This document shows positions 1 through 6,580 of a stretch of 10,476 nt of DNA, piece by piece (the first letter of the stretch is position 1; every line of letters begins with the position of its first letter). The DNA lies in assembly GCA_025353305.1 (NCBI GenBank), contig JANXQX010000279.1, positions 1 through 10,476 of the forward strand, read 5' to 3'. The notes under the pieces are model-generated. The model did no database searches. It saw only the letters and a list, made by a program, of their open reading frames with translations, and was not told where the DNA came from. Position numbers and translations under genes: made by a program. Source of the stretch: Holophagaceae bacterium. Lineage in GTDB: Bacteria; Acidobacteriota; Holophagae; Holophagales; Holophagaceae.

Positions 1-1621
1 GACCCATGATGGTGATCACCGGAGGGCGAGGCAACTTCTCGCCTTGAACTTCGTTGTGTTCTTCGGCGCTGATCTGCACGTCTTCTTCAAACGTGACGAT
101 GTCTGCCAGGTAACCGAACTCCCGGGCGATCTCCTTGGCCAGTTCCGTATCGAGAGGCTGGTTGATGGTCGCGAAAATGCCCCGGTGGAGCAGCTTCGCC
201 ACCACATCCTTGGCGGGGCGATTGCACTTTTCGGCGAGTTCCTTCACGGACACGCCTTCAGAGAGCATCACGATGCCGACTTCTTCCTCCACGTACTCGG
301 TGGCGATCATCTGGGCGCGGGAGCGAGGCTGGCGCAGCTTGAGATCCATCTCCTGCTGCACTTTGGTATAGCCCTTCTTCTTTTTGCCACCTACATGGGC
401 GCCACGGCCGGGGCCCTTCTGGCTGTTGGGATCAATGGGGCCCGCGGCGGGCAGGCCGGGACCGCGGCTCGAACCACCAGGCCCCCCTGGACCGCCAGGA
501 CGGTAGCCGCCGGGGCGGGGACCGCCGGGACCGCGATTGAGGCCTCCGGGGCCACCAGGACGGGGGCCGCCAGGTCCGCGATTCGGTCCACTGGGGCCAC
601 GGCTTGGTCCACCTGAACTGCTGGCGGGGGCTCGGCTGGTACCTCCAGATGGACGGGATTGGGGCAACTGGATGTAGCGGGCGGGTGATTGGGCGCGGGG
701 GGCTTGGGCGGGAGTGTCTGAAAGCGTGATCTTGGAGAAGCCCTGATCCGGCGTCAGTTCCGAAATGGAAGGCGGCATGAAAGTGCGCTTGGCGGGGAGC
801 TGGGGCAGGTCATGGCGAACCTCGCCCCTGCTGGTGTTGCTCGCCATGGGCAACACGGCCCGCTCGGCATGAGGCATGCCCGACCGCGCCACGGAGGCCT
901 GGGCGGGGCGCTGAAGAACTGCTCGGGCACCAGGCTCGGGGCGAGGACCTGTGGAGGATTTCTGGGGGGCCTGCGGCAGTTGGATATAACGGGCGGGTTC
1001 CTGGGGCTTAGGCGCGGGCGTTGGGGCAGAAGAAACCCTGATGTGCGAAAAGCTCTGCGTTGCCGCCTTTGGGTCTTCCGCAACACCGGCCGTTGGTTCA
1101 GGTTCCGAGGTGACGGCCGTTTCAGGGGCGGCCGCGATCGCAGTTCCAGGTGGCTTGGCTTCAGCCTGGTCGGTGGGTGATTTAGCAGGTTTCTGGAGCG
1201 AGGTTGAAACCGTGGCCAAGGGCGTTTCCGACTTGCTAGGCGGTTCCATGGATGCTGCGGGTGGCTCGATCTTGATCTCGGCCTTCTTGATCAGCACGGG
1301 AGCCGGAGCCGGGGCCGGAGTGGGCGCAGGAGCGGGAGTCACGGCAGCTTGTGCTTTCACAATCTTTACTGCAGCGGTGGGCCGGTGCATCGCCAATGGT
1401 GTGCGCTCAGGCGCGATTGCCGGGGCGTTCGAACCACCCTTCGCGCCCTTGGCGCCCTTTGCGCCCTTTGATTCAATGGCACGGCGCAATTGGCCAGCTT
1501 GGTCCTCGGTGAGGTTCGAGCTGTGGCTCTTGCCCTTGAGGCCCAGTTGCTTCTCGGCGGCATCCAGTACGTCGTGGTTGCTCACGCCGAGTTCCTTGGC
1601 GAGTTGATTGATGCGAAGCAT
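1..1621 (-). CDS. infB: Translation initiation factor IF-2, N-terminal part (runs off left edge)
   Basis: IF-2 is the GTPase that brings formyl-Met-tRNA to the 30S subunit and promotes subunit joining. The ATG at 1619-1621 has an AGGA Shine-Dalgarno 9 bases upstream (1631-1634). The 540 visible codons give an IF2_N domain (residues about 1-52, starting MLRINQLAKELGVSNHDVL), then a long Ala/Pro/Lys-rich linker with KGA repeats (52-63) and PAP repeats (about 94-108). A Gly/Pro/Arg-rich stretch (about 333-392) and a KKKK patch follow, then a second IF2_N-like domain (about 450-505, with EGVSVKELAEKCNRPAKDVV). The sequence stops at PPVITIMG, the start of the G1 P-loop, so the GTPase domain and C-terminal domains lie outside the window. 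It lies 84 bases downstream of nusA with no terminator between them, so co-transcription is likely. The linker contains two sets of internal repeats, listed separately. Identification is secure; only the extent is partial. Confidence 0.97.
   Translation of the reverse strand, partial: MLRINQLAKELGVSNHDVLDAAEKQLGLKGKSHSSNLTEDQAGQLRRAIESKGAKGAKGAKGGSNAPAIAPERTPLAMHRPTAAVKIVKAQAAVTPAPAPTPAPAPAPVLIKKAEIKIEPPAASMEPPSKSETPLATVSTSLQKPAKSPTDQAEAKPPGTAIAAAPETAVTSEPEPTAGVAEDPKAATQSFSHIRVSSAPTPAPKPQEPARYIQLPQAPQKSSTGPRPEPGARAVLQRPAQASVARSGMPHAERAVLPMASNTSRGEVRHDLPQLPAKRTFMPPSISELTPDQGFSKITLSDTPAQAPRAQSPARYIQLPQSRPSGGTSRAPASSSGGPSRGPSGPNRGPGGPRPGGPGGLNRGPGGPRPGGYRPGGPGGPGGSSRGPGLPAAGPIDPNSQKGPGRGAHVGGKKKKGYTKVQQEMDLKLRQPRSRAQMIATEYVEEEVGIVMLSEGVSVKELAEKCNRPAKDVVAKLLHRGIFATINQPLDTELAKEIAREFGYLADIVTFEEDVQISAEEHNEVQGEKLPRPPVITIMG
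506..583 (-). repeat. Tandem 15-residue Gly/Pro/Arg repeat inside infB
   Basis: Two copies of the 11-residue string NRGPGGPRPGG (IF-2 residues 347-357 at 551-583, and 362-372 at 506-538) lie 15 residues apart. Comparing the two 33-base copies by eye shows 6 base differences, and all six are synonymous. The repeat lies in the low-complexity linker between the N-terminal domain and the G-domain side of IF-2. Confidence 0.85.
659..745 (-). repeat. Copy 2 of a 29-residue duplicated module in the IF-2 linker
   Basis: This segment encodes IF-2 residues 293-321, starting QGFSKITLSD and ending PARYIQLPQ. It aligns without gaps to residues 189-217 (971-1057), with 18 of 29 residues identical by my count. 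The last nine residues are identical in both copies. Confidence 0.85.
971..1057 (-). repeat. Copy 1 of a 29-residue duplicated module in the IF-2 linker
   Basis: This segment encodes IF-2 residues 189-217, starting QSFSHIRVSS and ending PARYIQLPQ. The partner copy is at 659-745, 104 codons further into the protein. In the shared nine-residue end, six of nine codons differ between the copies, all silently (for example CGT/CGC for Arg and TAT/TAC for Tyr). It is therefore neither a recent duplication nor a sequencing artefact. Confidence 0.85.
1439..1468 (-). repeat. Short KGA tandem repeat in infB
   Basis: Three 9-base units encode Lys-Gly-Ala three times, followed by a further Lys (IF-2 residues 52-61), immediately after the N-terminal IF2_N domain. 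It is a simple low-complexity linker sequence of a kind common in IF-2 proteins of GC-rich bacteria. Confidence 0.8.
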
Positions 1622-1705
1622 GAAGGGGTGTCCTGGAAAAGGTGAAACGGTGAAGCGAAAAGGGCCTGAATGATCGGGGAAGAGACAATCGGGAAACCAG
1701 GGAGC

Positions 1706-3052
1706 TTAGTTGCCAAAACGCTCGTGGACAGCGTCGAGAATCCGGAATGCGGTGTCCTGGGTCATTCCCTCCACGGCGAGCAGCTGTTCCGCCGTGACGG
1801 TGTATAGGGATTTGGCATCGAGATAGCCCGCAGCGGCCAATTTTTCGGCGAGGGTTTCATCAAGACCCTCGATGTCGGATAGTTCTTCCAGCATACGGGA
1901 GGCCGGCATAGATTCGGCGCCGGTGTCTTCGGTGGTCTCGCTTGAAGCTTCTGGCAGCACTTGATCCATGGCGGCACCCATGGCCACCTCGGCTTCCTTC
2001 CGCTTCTCACCTTCGCTGCGCACATCGATGTTCCAGCCTGTGAGCTTGGCCGCCAGACGCACATTCTGGCCGCGGCGGCCAATGGCGATGCTCAACTGCT
2101 CGTCATCCACCACCACTTCCACGCGGCGGCCTTCGAGGTCGATGATGCCCACGCGAATGGCTTTGGCCGGGTTCAGCGCATTGGCGATGAACATCAGCGG
2201 ATCCTCATCGAAACGCACGATGTCGATCTTCTCGTTCTTCAGTTCACGGATGATGGCCTGCACGCGCGATCCCTTGAGGCCCACGCAGGCGCCCACGGGA
2301 TCCACATCGGGATCCAGGCTCTGGACCGCGACCTTGGCGCGGTCGCCGGCTTCGCGAACACAGGAACGGATCACCACGGTGCCATCATGGATTTCAGGCA
2401 CTTCGCTTTCGAAAAGCTTGATGAGCAGCCGCGGGTCCGTGCGGCTCACCTGCACCTGGGCATCCTTGCTGGCACGATCCACGTTGGCGATGACCACCTT
2501 GATGCGCTGGCCCTTGTCGAACCGATCCCCACGGAGCGCCTCGCTGCGGCGCAGCATGGCTTCCACCCGGTCAATTTCAAGAATGATGGCGCTCTTCTCG
2601 AAGCGCTTCACCTCGGCCACGACCACTTCACCGATGCGGTTCACGAAATCGTTGAAAATGCGCTCGCGCTCGGCTTCGCGGACTTTCTGCACGAGCACCT
2701 GCTTGGCAGCCTGGGCGGCAATGCGGCCAAGCTGCGAAGTGTCCTGGGGCAGCCACAGGGTGTCGCCCTCGGCGGCATCGGGGTTCAGCGCCTGGGCTTC
2801 CGCCAGGCTGATTTCCAGGTCTTCTTCCTCGACTTCTGGAACGACCTGCTTGAGCGCGTACACGTGGAATTCGCCGGTTTCGCGGTCCATCTGGGCCTCG
2901 AAATTGCCGTAGAAATTCTGGGACTGGAAATACTTCTCGGCAGCCTTGACGAGGGATTCCTCCACCGCCTGGAACACTTCCTCTTCAGGAATGCCCTTCT
3001 CGGTGGCGATCATCTTCACGCTGTCGAAAAAGGTGGTTGCTACGGTAGCCAT
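1706..3052 (-). CDS. nusA: Transcription termination/antitermination factor NusA
   Basis: NusA binds RNA polymerase and nascent RNA, controlling pausing, intrinsic termination, antitermination and coupling to translation. The 448-residue product has the NusA N-terminal RNA polymerase-binding domain (about 1-130), an S1 domain (about 136-205), KH1 with CVGLKGSRVQAI (256-267), and KH2 with SIAIGRRGQNVRLAAKL (321-337). A single C-terminal helix-hairpin-helix region follows (about 388-445, DIEGLDETLAEKLAAAGY). E. coli NusA is about 495 residues and carries two C-terminal acidic repeats; this form appears to have one such unit after a short acidic linker (about 365-385). The start ATG has an AGGAGG Shine-Dalgarno 8 bases upstream that overlaps the end of rimP. 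Only three bases separate it from the rimP stop, consistent with translational coupling. Confidence 0.97.
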   Translation of the reverse strand: MATVATTFFDSVKMIATEKGIPEEEVFQAVEESLVKAAEKYFQSQNFYGNFEAQMDRETGEFHVYALKQVVPEVEEEDLEISLAEAQALNPDAAEGDTLWLPQDTSQLGRIAAQAAKQVLVQKVREAERERIFNDFVNRIGEVVVAEVKRFEKSAIILEIDRVEAMLRRSEALRGDRFDKGQRIKVVIANVDRASKDAQVQVSRTDPRLLIKLFESEVPEIHDGTVVIRSCVREAGDRAKVAVQSLDPDVDPVGACVGLKGSRVQAIIRELKNEKIDIVRFDEDPLMFIANALNPAKAIRVGIIDLEGRRVEVVVDDEQLSIAIGRRGQNVRLAAKLTGWNIDVRSEGEKRKEAEVAMGAAMDQVLPEASSETTEDTGAESMPASRMLEELSDIEGLDETLAEKLAAAGYLDAKSLYTVTAEQLLAVEGMTQDTAFRILDAVHERFGN

Positions 3053-3055
3053 GGC

Positions 3056-3661
3056 CTATTCCTCCTGATCCTCATTGGCGGCGTTTGTCTCTACGCCAGC
3101 CTCGTCACGCACGTTTGGGATGTCAGACCGCAGGGCCACGACGTGCTTGGGCTGCGGGGTCTTGGCCTCGTCAAAGGGCGCGAGGCGGGACTTCTGGATG
3201 GTCTCAAAGGGAATCGTCTTCAGGACGCCGTCCTCTTCGATGGTCACGGATGCGTTGGTAGCTTCGCCGATCCAGCCCTTGAACCGTTTCTGTCCGTTCA
3301 AGGGGGACTTGGTCTGGATGCGGCAGAGCCGTCCTGCAAAGCGATGGTAATGAGCTGTCTTGGACAAAGGCCTTTCCATGCCAGGGCTCGAAATTTCAAG
3401 ATTGGTGGTTTCACGCAGGTCGGGAAAGGCGACGTCCAGCCAGACCACCAGACCGTCGTTGACGGCCACGCAGTCATCCAGCGTCACCGCGCGCCTCGCG
3501 GTCGCGGTTCCTTTTCCCTTGGATGCGGCGCCATTCAGGTGGTCGACATAAAGCCGCAAAATCGAATCCCGGCCTTCCTTGACGCTTTCCAGATGGACCA
3601 ATTCAAAGCCCAGCAACTCCAGTTGCTTTTCGATGGGGGCCTGAAGTTTCTGGAGATCCAA
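3056..3661 (-). CDS. rimP: Ribosome maturation factor RimP
   Basis: RimP is needed for assembly of the 30S ribosomal subunit. The product, 201 residues from the start chosen here, shows GFELVHLESVKEGRDSILRLYVDH (split: GFELVHLE near residue 18 and RLYVDH near 36), then LDDCVAVND and the family signature LEISSPGMERPL. A C-terminal SH3-like part (GWIGEATNASVTI) comes next. The reading frame is open further upstream to 3754, but that TTG has no Shine-Dalgarno and would add 31 non-homologous residues. I chose the TTG at 3659-3661, giving MDLQKLQAPIEKQ, because GAAGG lies 5 bases upstream and this is where family homology normally begins. The protein is longer than the roughly 150 residues of E. 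coli RimP, owing to a Lys/Ala/Thr-rich insertion (about 44-59) and an acidic C-terminal tail ending EDQEE. It is the first gene of rimP-nusA-infB. Confidence 0.93.
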   Translation of the reverse strand: MDLQKLQAPIEKQLELLGFELVHLESVKEGRDSILRLYVDHLNGAASKGKGTATARRAVTLDDCVAVNDGLVVWLDVAFPDLRETTNLEISSPGMERPLSKTAHYHRFAGRLCRIQTKSPLNGQKRFKGWIGEATNASVTIEEDGVLKTIPFETIQKSRLAPFDEAKTPQPKHVVALRSDIPNVRDEAGVETNAANEDQEE

Positions 3662-3987
3662 GATTGCCTTCGTTAAAAATGGTCGAGAAAAACTGTTGCA
3701 GGAAAATACCTTGAGGGTGGGTCGAACCCACCCGTCAGGGCCGCTCCGATCCAACGTGTTGCTTGGGACGGGATGGCCTAGCCGTACTCAACCTTCAAGC
3801 GTACTTGTCAGCGATGGAATTCTCAAGAGAAATAAGCCCTTCTGTCTAACCGCCCGGCAATTGTGAGGGTGAGCCGGCAAAAAAGGCCGGAACAAAGTCG
3901 CCGTGGGCACACTCCGATTTTGTGACATTCCACACGGAAACTTCCGGCTGGATCTGCACAAGTGATTCAATGAAAGAGAGGTCTCAT
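3662..3987. other. Divergent intergenic region between rimP and folD
   Basis: This 326-base stretch must hold the promoters for the leftward rimP-nusA-infB operon and the rightward folD. I see no convincing -35/-10 pair on either strand. The best leftward candidate is TTGAGA, 17 bases, TACGCT within about 3790-3830, but its -10 matches the consensus at only three positions. A perfect hairpin at 3715-3733 is listed separately. A second weaker stem, CCGGC/GCCGG (3874-3878 with 3886-3890), encloses an A-rich loop. I looked for a tRNA here, because E. coli has metY upstream of rimP, and found none. Confidence 0.6.
3715..3733 (-). promoter_or_regulatory. Perfect 8-bp hairpin in the rimP leader
   Basis: GGGTGGGT at 3715-3722 and ACCCACCC at 3726-3733 form a perfect inverted repeat with a three-base loop, 53 bases upstream of the proposed rimP start. 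In the leftward transcript it would be a very stable stem. No uninterrupted U-run follows it (the next leftward bases are TCAAGGTATTTTCC), so it is not a textbook intrinsic terminator. It could be an attenuator or NusA-responsive pause site, a leader stabiliser, or a protein-binding palindrome. The structure is seen directly; the role is inferred. Confidence 0.55.
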
Positions 3988-4905
3988 ATGGCGCAGATTC
4001 TGGACGGCAAGGCCTACGCGGATCAGATGCTGGAGGAAGTCCGGATCGCCGTGGAGGCCAGGAGAGGGAAAGGCCTCGGTGCCCCGTGCCTGGCCGTGGT
4101 GCTGGTCGGTGAAGATCCCGCAAGCCATGTGTACGTCAAAGGCAAGATCGCAGCCTGCGCCAAGACGGGCATCCGGTCCATGGAACGACGCCCGCCTTCC
4201 GACATCACCCAAGGCGAGCTGAATCTGCTCATCGAAAGCCTGAATGCGGATCCCGATGTGGATGGGATTCTGGTGCAGCTGCCCTTGCCCAAGCATCTGG
4301 ATTCCAGGTCCGCGCTCCATCGAATCAGTCCCGCCAAGGATGTGGACGGATTCCACCCCTTGAACCAGGGCCGCCTCTTCGAAGGCCTGCCTGGACTGAG
4401 GCCCTGCACGCCCTCGGCATGCATGCGGATGTTGAAATCCCATGGGGTGGCGATGAAGGGCCAGCGCGCTGTGGTGCTAGGCCGTAGCGAGATCGTGGGC
4501 AAGCCGATGGCGTTGATGTTGCTAGAAGAACATGCCACCGTCACCGTTGCCCACAGCCGCACCGTGGATCTGCCAGGCGTCTGCCAGGAAGCGGACATTC
4601 TCGTGGCGGCCATCGGGAAGCCGGGGATGGTGGAAGGCAGCTGGATCAAACCGGGCGCGGTGGTTGTGGATGTCGGCATCAACCGCGTGACGGATATTTC
4701 CCTTGGTGAGCGCATTTTTGCCGCTGAACCCGGCAAACTCGCCAAGCTGCGGGAGAAGGGTCACATCCTTTGCGGCGATGTGCGTTTCGGCGAAGCCATG
4801 CAAGTGGCCAGTGCCGTCACGCCCGTCCCGGGCGGCGTGGGCCCTTTGACCATCGCCGGATTGATGATGAATACGCTGGAGGCCTGCGAAAGCCGTGGGA
4901 CCTGA
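3988..4905 (+). CDS. folD: Bifunctional methylene-THF dehydrogenase / methenyl-THF cyclohydrolase FolD
   Basis: FolD interconverts 5,10-methylene-, 5,10-methenyl- and 10-formyl-tetrahydrofolate in the cytosol, using NADP, and feeds purine synthesis and initiator-tRNA formylation. The 305-residue product carries the catalytic Tyr49 and Lys53 in YVKGKIAACAKTGI, Gln97 in DGILVQLPLP and Asp120 in KDVDGFHPLNQGRL. It also has the Rossmann motif VVLGRSEIVGKPMA (162-175), VDVGINRV, and the C-terminal PGGVGPLTIAGLMMNT. The start ATG 3988 has AGAGAGG 6 bases upstream and places the catalytic residues at nearly the same numbers as in E. coli FolD. In-frame upstream ATGs (3922, 3970) lack that support. 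One small oddity: the usual PCTPxG is PCTPSA here. The gene is transcribed away from rimP. Confidence 0.96.
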   Translation: MAQILDGKAYADQMLEEVRIAVEARRGKGLGAPCLAVVLVGEDPASHVYVKGKIAACAKTGIRSMERRPPSDITQGELNLLIESLNADPDVDGILVQLPLPKHLDSRSALHRISPAKDVDGFHPLNQGRLFEGLPGLRPCTPSACMRMLKSHGVAMKGQRAVVLGRSEIVGKPMALMLLEEHATVTVAHSRTVDLPGVCQEADILVAAIGKPGMVEGSWIKPGAVVVDVGINRVTDISLGERIFAAEPGKLAKLREKGHILCGDVRFGEAMQVASAVTPVPGGVGPLTIAGLMMNTLEACESRGT

Positions 4906-5049
4906 GTGCCCTTCAGATCGAGACAGGCCGGGTCTTTGTGTGTTCAAGTGATTGGGTACCATTCCCGGGAAAACGGATGACGATGACCCCAAGTCCCACT
5001 GCGCCCGCGGGCATTGCCGTCTCCATCAACCGCACTTTTGCGGGCGTCG

Positions 5050-5157
5050 GTGCAGCGCTGGGCCTTGGTCATCGGCGCGGTGGGTTCAGCCTGTCTTCTC
5101 CTTCTGTGGGCACCACAAATCCGGGGGCGGATCAGGGAACTGGCCGGCTCGAACTGA
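5050..5157 (+). CDS. Possible tiny single-span membrane protein in the convergent spacer
   Basis: The spacer 4906-5201 between convergent folD and the hydrolase has no recognised gene. In one plus-strand frame a GTG at 5050 opens 35 codons encoding a hydrophobic segment WALVIGAVGSACLLLLWA, followed by a positively charged tail (PQIRGRIRELAGSN). This is the pattern of a small membrane protein. The frame stays open back to 4987, with TTG codons at 5014 and 5038 as other starts. None of these starts has a good Shine-Dalgarno. A different frame starts at ATG 4977 (GGGA 6 bases upstream), so a frameshifted remnant of a longer gene (MTMTPSPTAPAG... then the hydrophobic segment) is another reading. 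Chance is a real possibility. I see no strong terminator in this spacer. Confidence 0.25.
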   Translation: MQRWALVIGAVGSACLLLLWAPQIRGRIRELAGSN

Positions 5158-5201
5158 AGTCTTCTTCTTGAGCCTAGGCAGGGTATCAATGGCCGCTGAC
5201 C

Positions 5202-5894
5202 TCAACGACCCCGGAGCACATCCGCGAGAAACGCTCCCGCGCTGATCCGGAACGCCTCGGTCCATTCGTGCCCGCCCTCAAAGATCAGGGTGGAGGGCTT
5301 CAGCCCCAGCGCCTCGATCCTGGTTTGGTCCTCGGTGAGACGGGCAGGCGTGTACCAAGGGTCCTCCGAACCTGTGGCGACCAACAGTTCCGGGAACCCT
5401 TTCAAGCCGGTTTCCAACACATCCGCAGGGAGATCTCCGCCGAGTGCGATGAGCCCTTGTGACGGAAAACCGGCGAATGCGGCAGCCCTGTAGGCCATGG
5501 CGACACCTTGAGAGAATCCCGCATAGACCAACTTTTCGCAGGCCCAGGGCTGGAGGTGAATCGTTTTGATGACACGGCCGACATAGGCGACATTGTCGGC
5601 GATGGCCAACTCGCGGTCCTGCTTCGTCATCCAGCTCCCGACCACTTCCTCGGTCTTGCGGTCGTAGAAGCGATGCAGCGCCTGCACCGCGCACACTGCC
5701 CAAGAACCCACGCCGGGAATGGAGCGCAGGGCATCGAGATGGGCCTCCGCGTTCTCGCCGTAACCATGGAAGCCCACCAGGAGAGGATGCGGGCCGGGTT
5801 TTTCTGGCACAGCCAAAAGGAAGCGGCCATGGATCGTCGTGTTGATCGTATGGGTGGTGCTCGAGGGGCCTTTGGATTCTGGAGCAGTTGTCAT
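5202..5894 (-). CDS. Alpha/beta-hydrolase, phospholipase/carboxylesterase-like
   Basis: This 230-residue protein is probably a cytosolic serine hydrolase acting on a carboxylic ester; the substrate cannot be read from sequence. The fold markers are in order: HGYGEN (43-48) at the oxyanion-hole loop, the nucleophile elbow GFSQG with Ser128, the acid in GSEDPWYT (Asp178), and the catalytic His209 in GGHEW. The triad looks complete. There is no signal peptide; the N-terminus is polar (MTTAPESKGP). Length and motif spacing fit the Abhydrolase_2 (phospholipase/carboxylesterase) group better than longer lipases. The ATG at 5892-5894 has AAAGG 6 bases upstream. It lies 56 bases downstream of the hemerythrin gene on the same strand, with a hairpin in the gap, so it may or may not be co-transcribed. 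Confidence 0.85.
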   Translation of the reverse strand: MTTAPESKGPSSTTHTINTTIHGRFLLAVPEKPGPHPLLVGFHGYGENAEAHLDALRSIPGVGSWAVCAVQALHRFYDRKTEEVVGSWMTKQDRELAIADNVAYVGRVIKTIHLQPWACEKLVYAGFSQGVAMAYRAAAFAGFPSQGLIALGGDLPADVLETGLKGFPELLVATGSEDPWYTPARLTEDQTRIEALGLKPSTLIFEGGHEWTEAFRISAGAFLADVLRGR

Positions 5895-5911
5895 GGATGG
5901 CCTTTGCCTGC

Positions 5912-5933
5912 TTCACCCACGTGGATGGGTGAA
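5912..5933. promoter_or_regulatory. Perfect 8-bp inverted repeat upstream of the hydrolase gene
   Basis: TTCACCCA (5912-5919) and TGGGTGAA (5926-5933) are perfectly complementary around a 6-base loop. They lie in the 56-base gap between the hemerythrin stop and the hydrolase start, ending 17 bases before that start. No U-run follows on the leftward strand. Possible roles are an operator palindrome, an intercistronic RNA stem that adjusts expression of the two genes, or a weak terminator. The role is inferred. Confidence 0.5.
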
Positions 5934-5950
5934 TGGATCCCCGAATCCCT

Positions 5951-6364
5951 TCAGATTTTCGGCTTCCTACGTTCACGAGCATGAGTGGCGTAAGAGTTAT
6001 CGTCGTGGAGGATGTGCTCTGTCAGCCAATGGAAAAGCAGCAGGGAGAGCTCTATGGCCGAGCCCGGTTCATTCTTTATCAATCGATCATTGAGTGCGAT
6101 GACCTGCATCCGGAGCTGCTCGTGCAATTTGAGGTGGTGGGGTAGACCCGGATAGCCGATGTATTCCATGTAGGCCTCTTCCAGGATGAAGTGCTCCTCC
6201 ACGTAACGGAGAAGGAACTGCATTATCTCCATGGTTTCAGTATGGGGATGACCTTGCTCCAATGCTTGCTGCAGCTTGTGGATGACCTCCACGAGGTTCT
6301 TGTGTTGGGCATCGATGGCCGGAATGCCGGTGGCATAGCGCGGATTCCACTGAATGGAAGGCAT
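5951..6364 (-). CDS. Bacteriohemerythrin (single-domain di-iron O2-binding protein)
   Basis: Hemerythrins bind O2 reversibly at a non-heme di-iron centre in a four-helix bundle; in bacteria they are thought to store, deliver or sense O2. The 137-residue product has the full ligand set: His21 (IDAQH), His58 and Glu62 (EEHFILEE), His77 and His81 (HHLKLHE), and His117 with Asp122 (EHILHDD). The N-terminal IQWNPRYATGIPAIDAQHKNL is typical of the family. The reading frame also has a GTG at 6370, but that GTG is part of the GGAG Shine-Dalgarno (6370-6373) serving the ATG at 6362-6364, so I use the ATG. There is no membrane segment or fused signalling domain, so it is a soluble standalone protein rather than a chemoreceptor part. 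I see no clear promoter upstream. Confidence 0.95.
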   Translation of the reverse strand: MPSIQWNPRYATGIPAIDAQHKNLVEVIHKLQQALEQGHPHTETMEIMQFLLRYVEEHFILEEAYMEYIGYPGLPHHLKLHEQLRMQVIALNDRLIKNEPGSAIELSLLLFHWLTEHILHDDNSYATHARERRKPKI

Positions 6365-6483
6365 GCCCACTCCGGAAGATGAAAAGAATCATTAGTCAAA
6401 GCACAAGGAGGACAGACTTGAGTATGAATTCAAACCTTTCCCGATTCTGAATATTTCATCCGCGGCTTCAGGGTTCAAATACG

Positions 6484-6541
6484 GTGGCGGTGGGGGGCGC
6501 GGTGTCGCACTCCCTGATACGGTTGAAGCCCACGCCGCCAC
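6484..6541. repeat. Long-range inverted repeat between the dehydrogenase and hemerythrin genes
   Basis: GTGGCGG-TGGG (6484-6494) can pair with CCCA-CG-CCGCCAC (6529-6541): 11 pairs with a two-base bulge, enclosing a 34-base loop. It lies within the 216-base gap 6365-6580, downstream of the dehydrogenase and upstream of the hemerythrin. No U-run follows on the leftward strand. It could form the 3' end structure of the dehydrogenase transcript or sit in the hemerythrin leader. GC-rich sequence makes such pairings fairly easy by chance. Confidence 0.35.
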
Positions 6542-6580
6542 GGCAAAACAACTTGATCCTGGAAATGGCAGACTCTGCCC

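Noticed and set aside
44..616. Plus-strand open frames opposite infB, with Gly/Ala/Thr-rich translation
   Set aside because: They mirror the low-complexity Gly/Pro/Arg linker of IF-2 read backwards; the minus-strand frame has clear IF-2 domains.
1961..3676. A 571-codon open frame on the plus strand opposite nusA and rimP
   Set aside because: It is the antisense of two securely identified genes in GC-rich DNA, where the complementary frame often stays open. Its translation is His/Leu/Gly-rich with no recognisable domain.
3715..3733. tRNA T-arm-like sequence (GGTTCGACC on the minus strand) upstream of rimP, where E. coli has an initiator tRNA gene
   Set aside because: The symmetry is a simple 8-bp stem with a 3-base loop. 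A 7-base T-loop with a 5-bp stem does not pair properly, and no acceptor, D or anticodon arms or CCA end are present.
4918..4938. Possible terminator after folD (AGAC...GTCT followed by a T-rich stretch)
   Set aside because: The stem has only four pairs and the T-run is interrupted, so it is too weak to call.
6379..6450. Mini-ORF on the plus strand with an AGGAGG (6406-6411) six bases before TTG 6418
   Set aside because: It encodes only 10 codons from the TTG, or 23 from ATG 6379, and points into the end of a gene on the opposite strand. No downstream plus-strand gene exists for a leader peptide to control.
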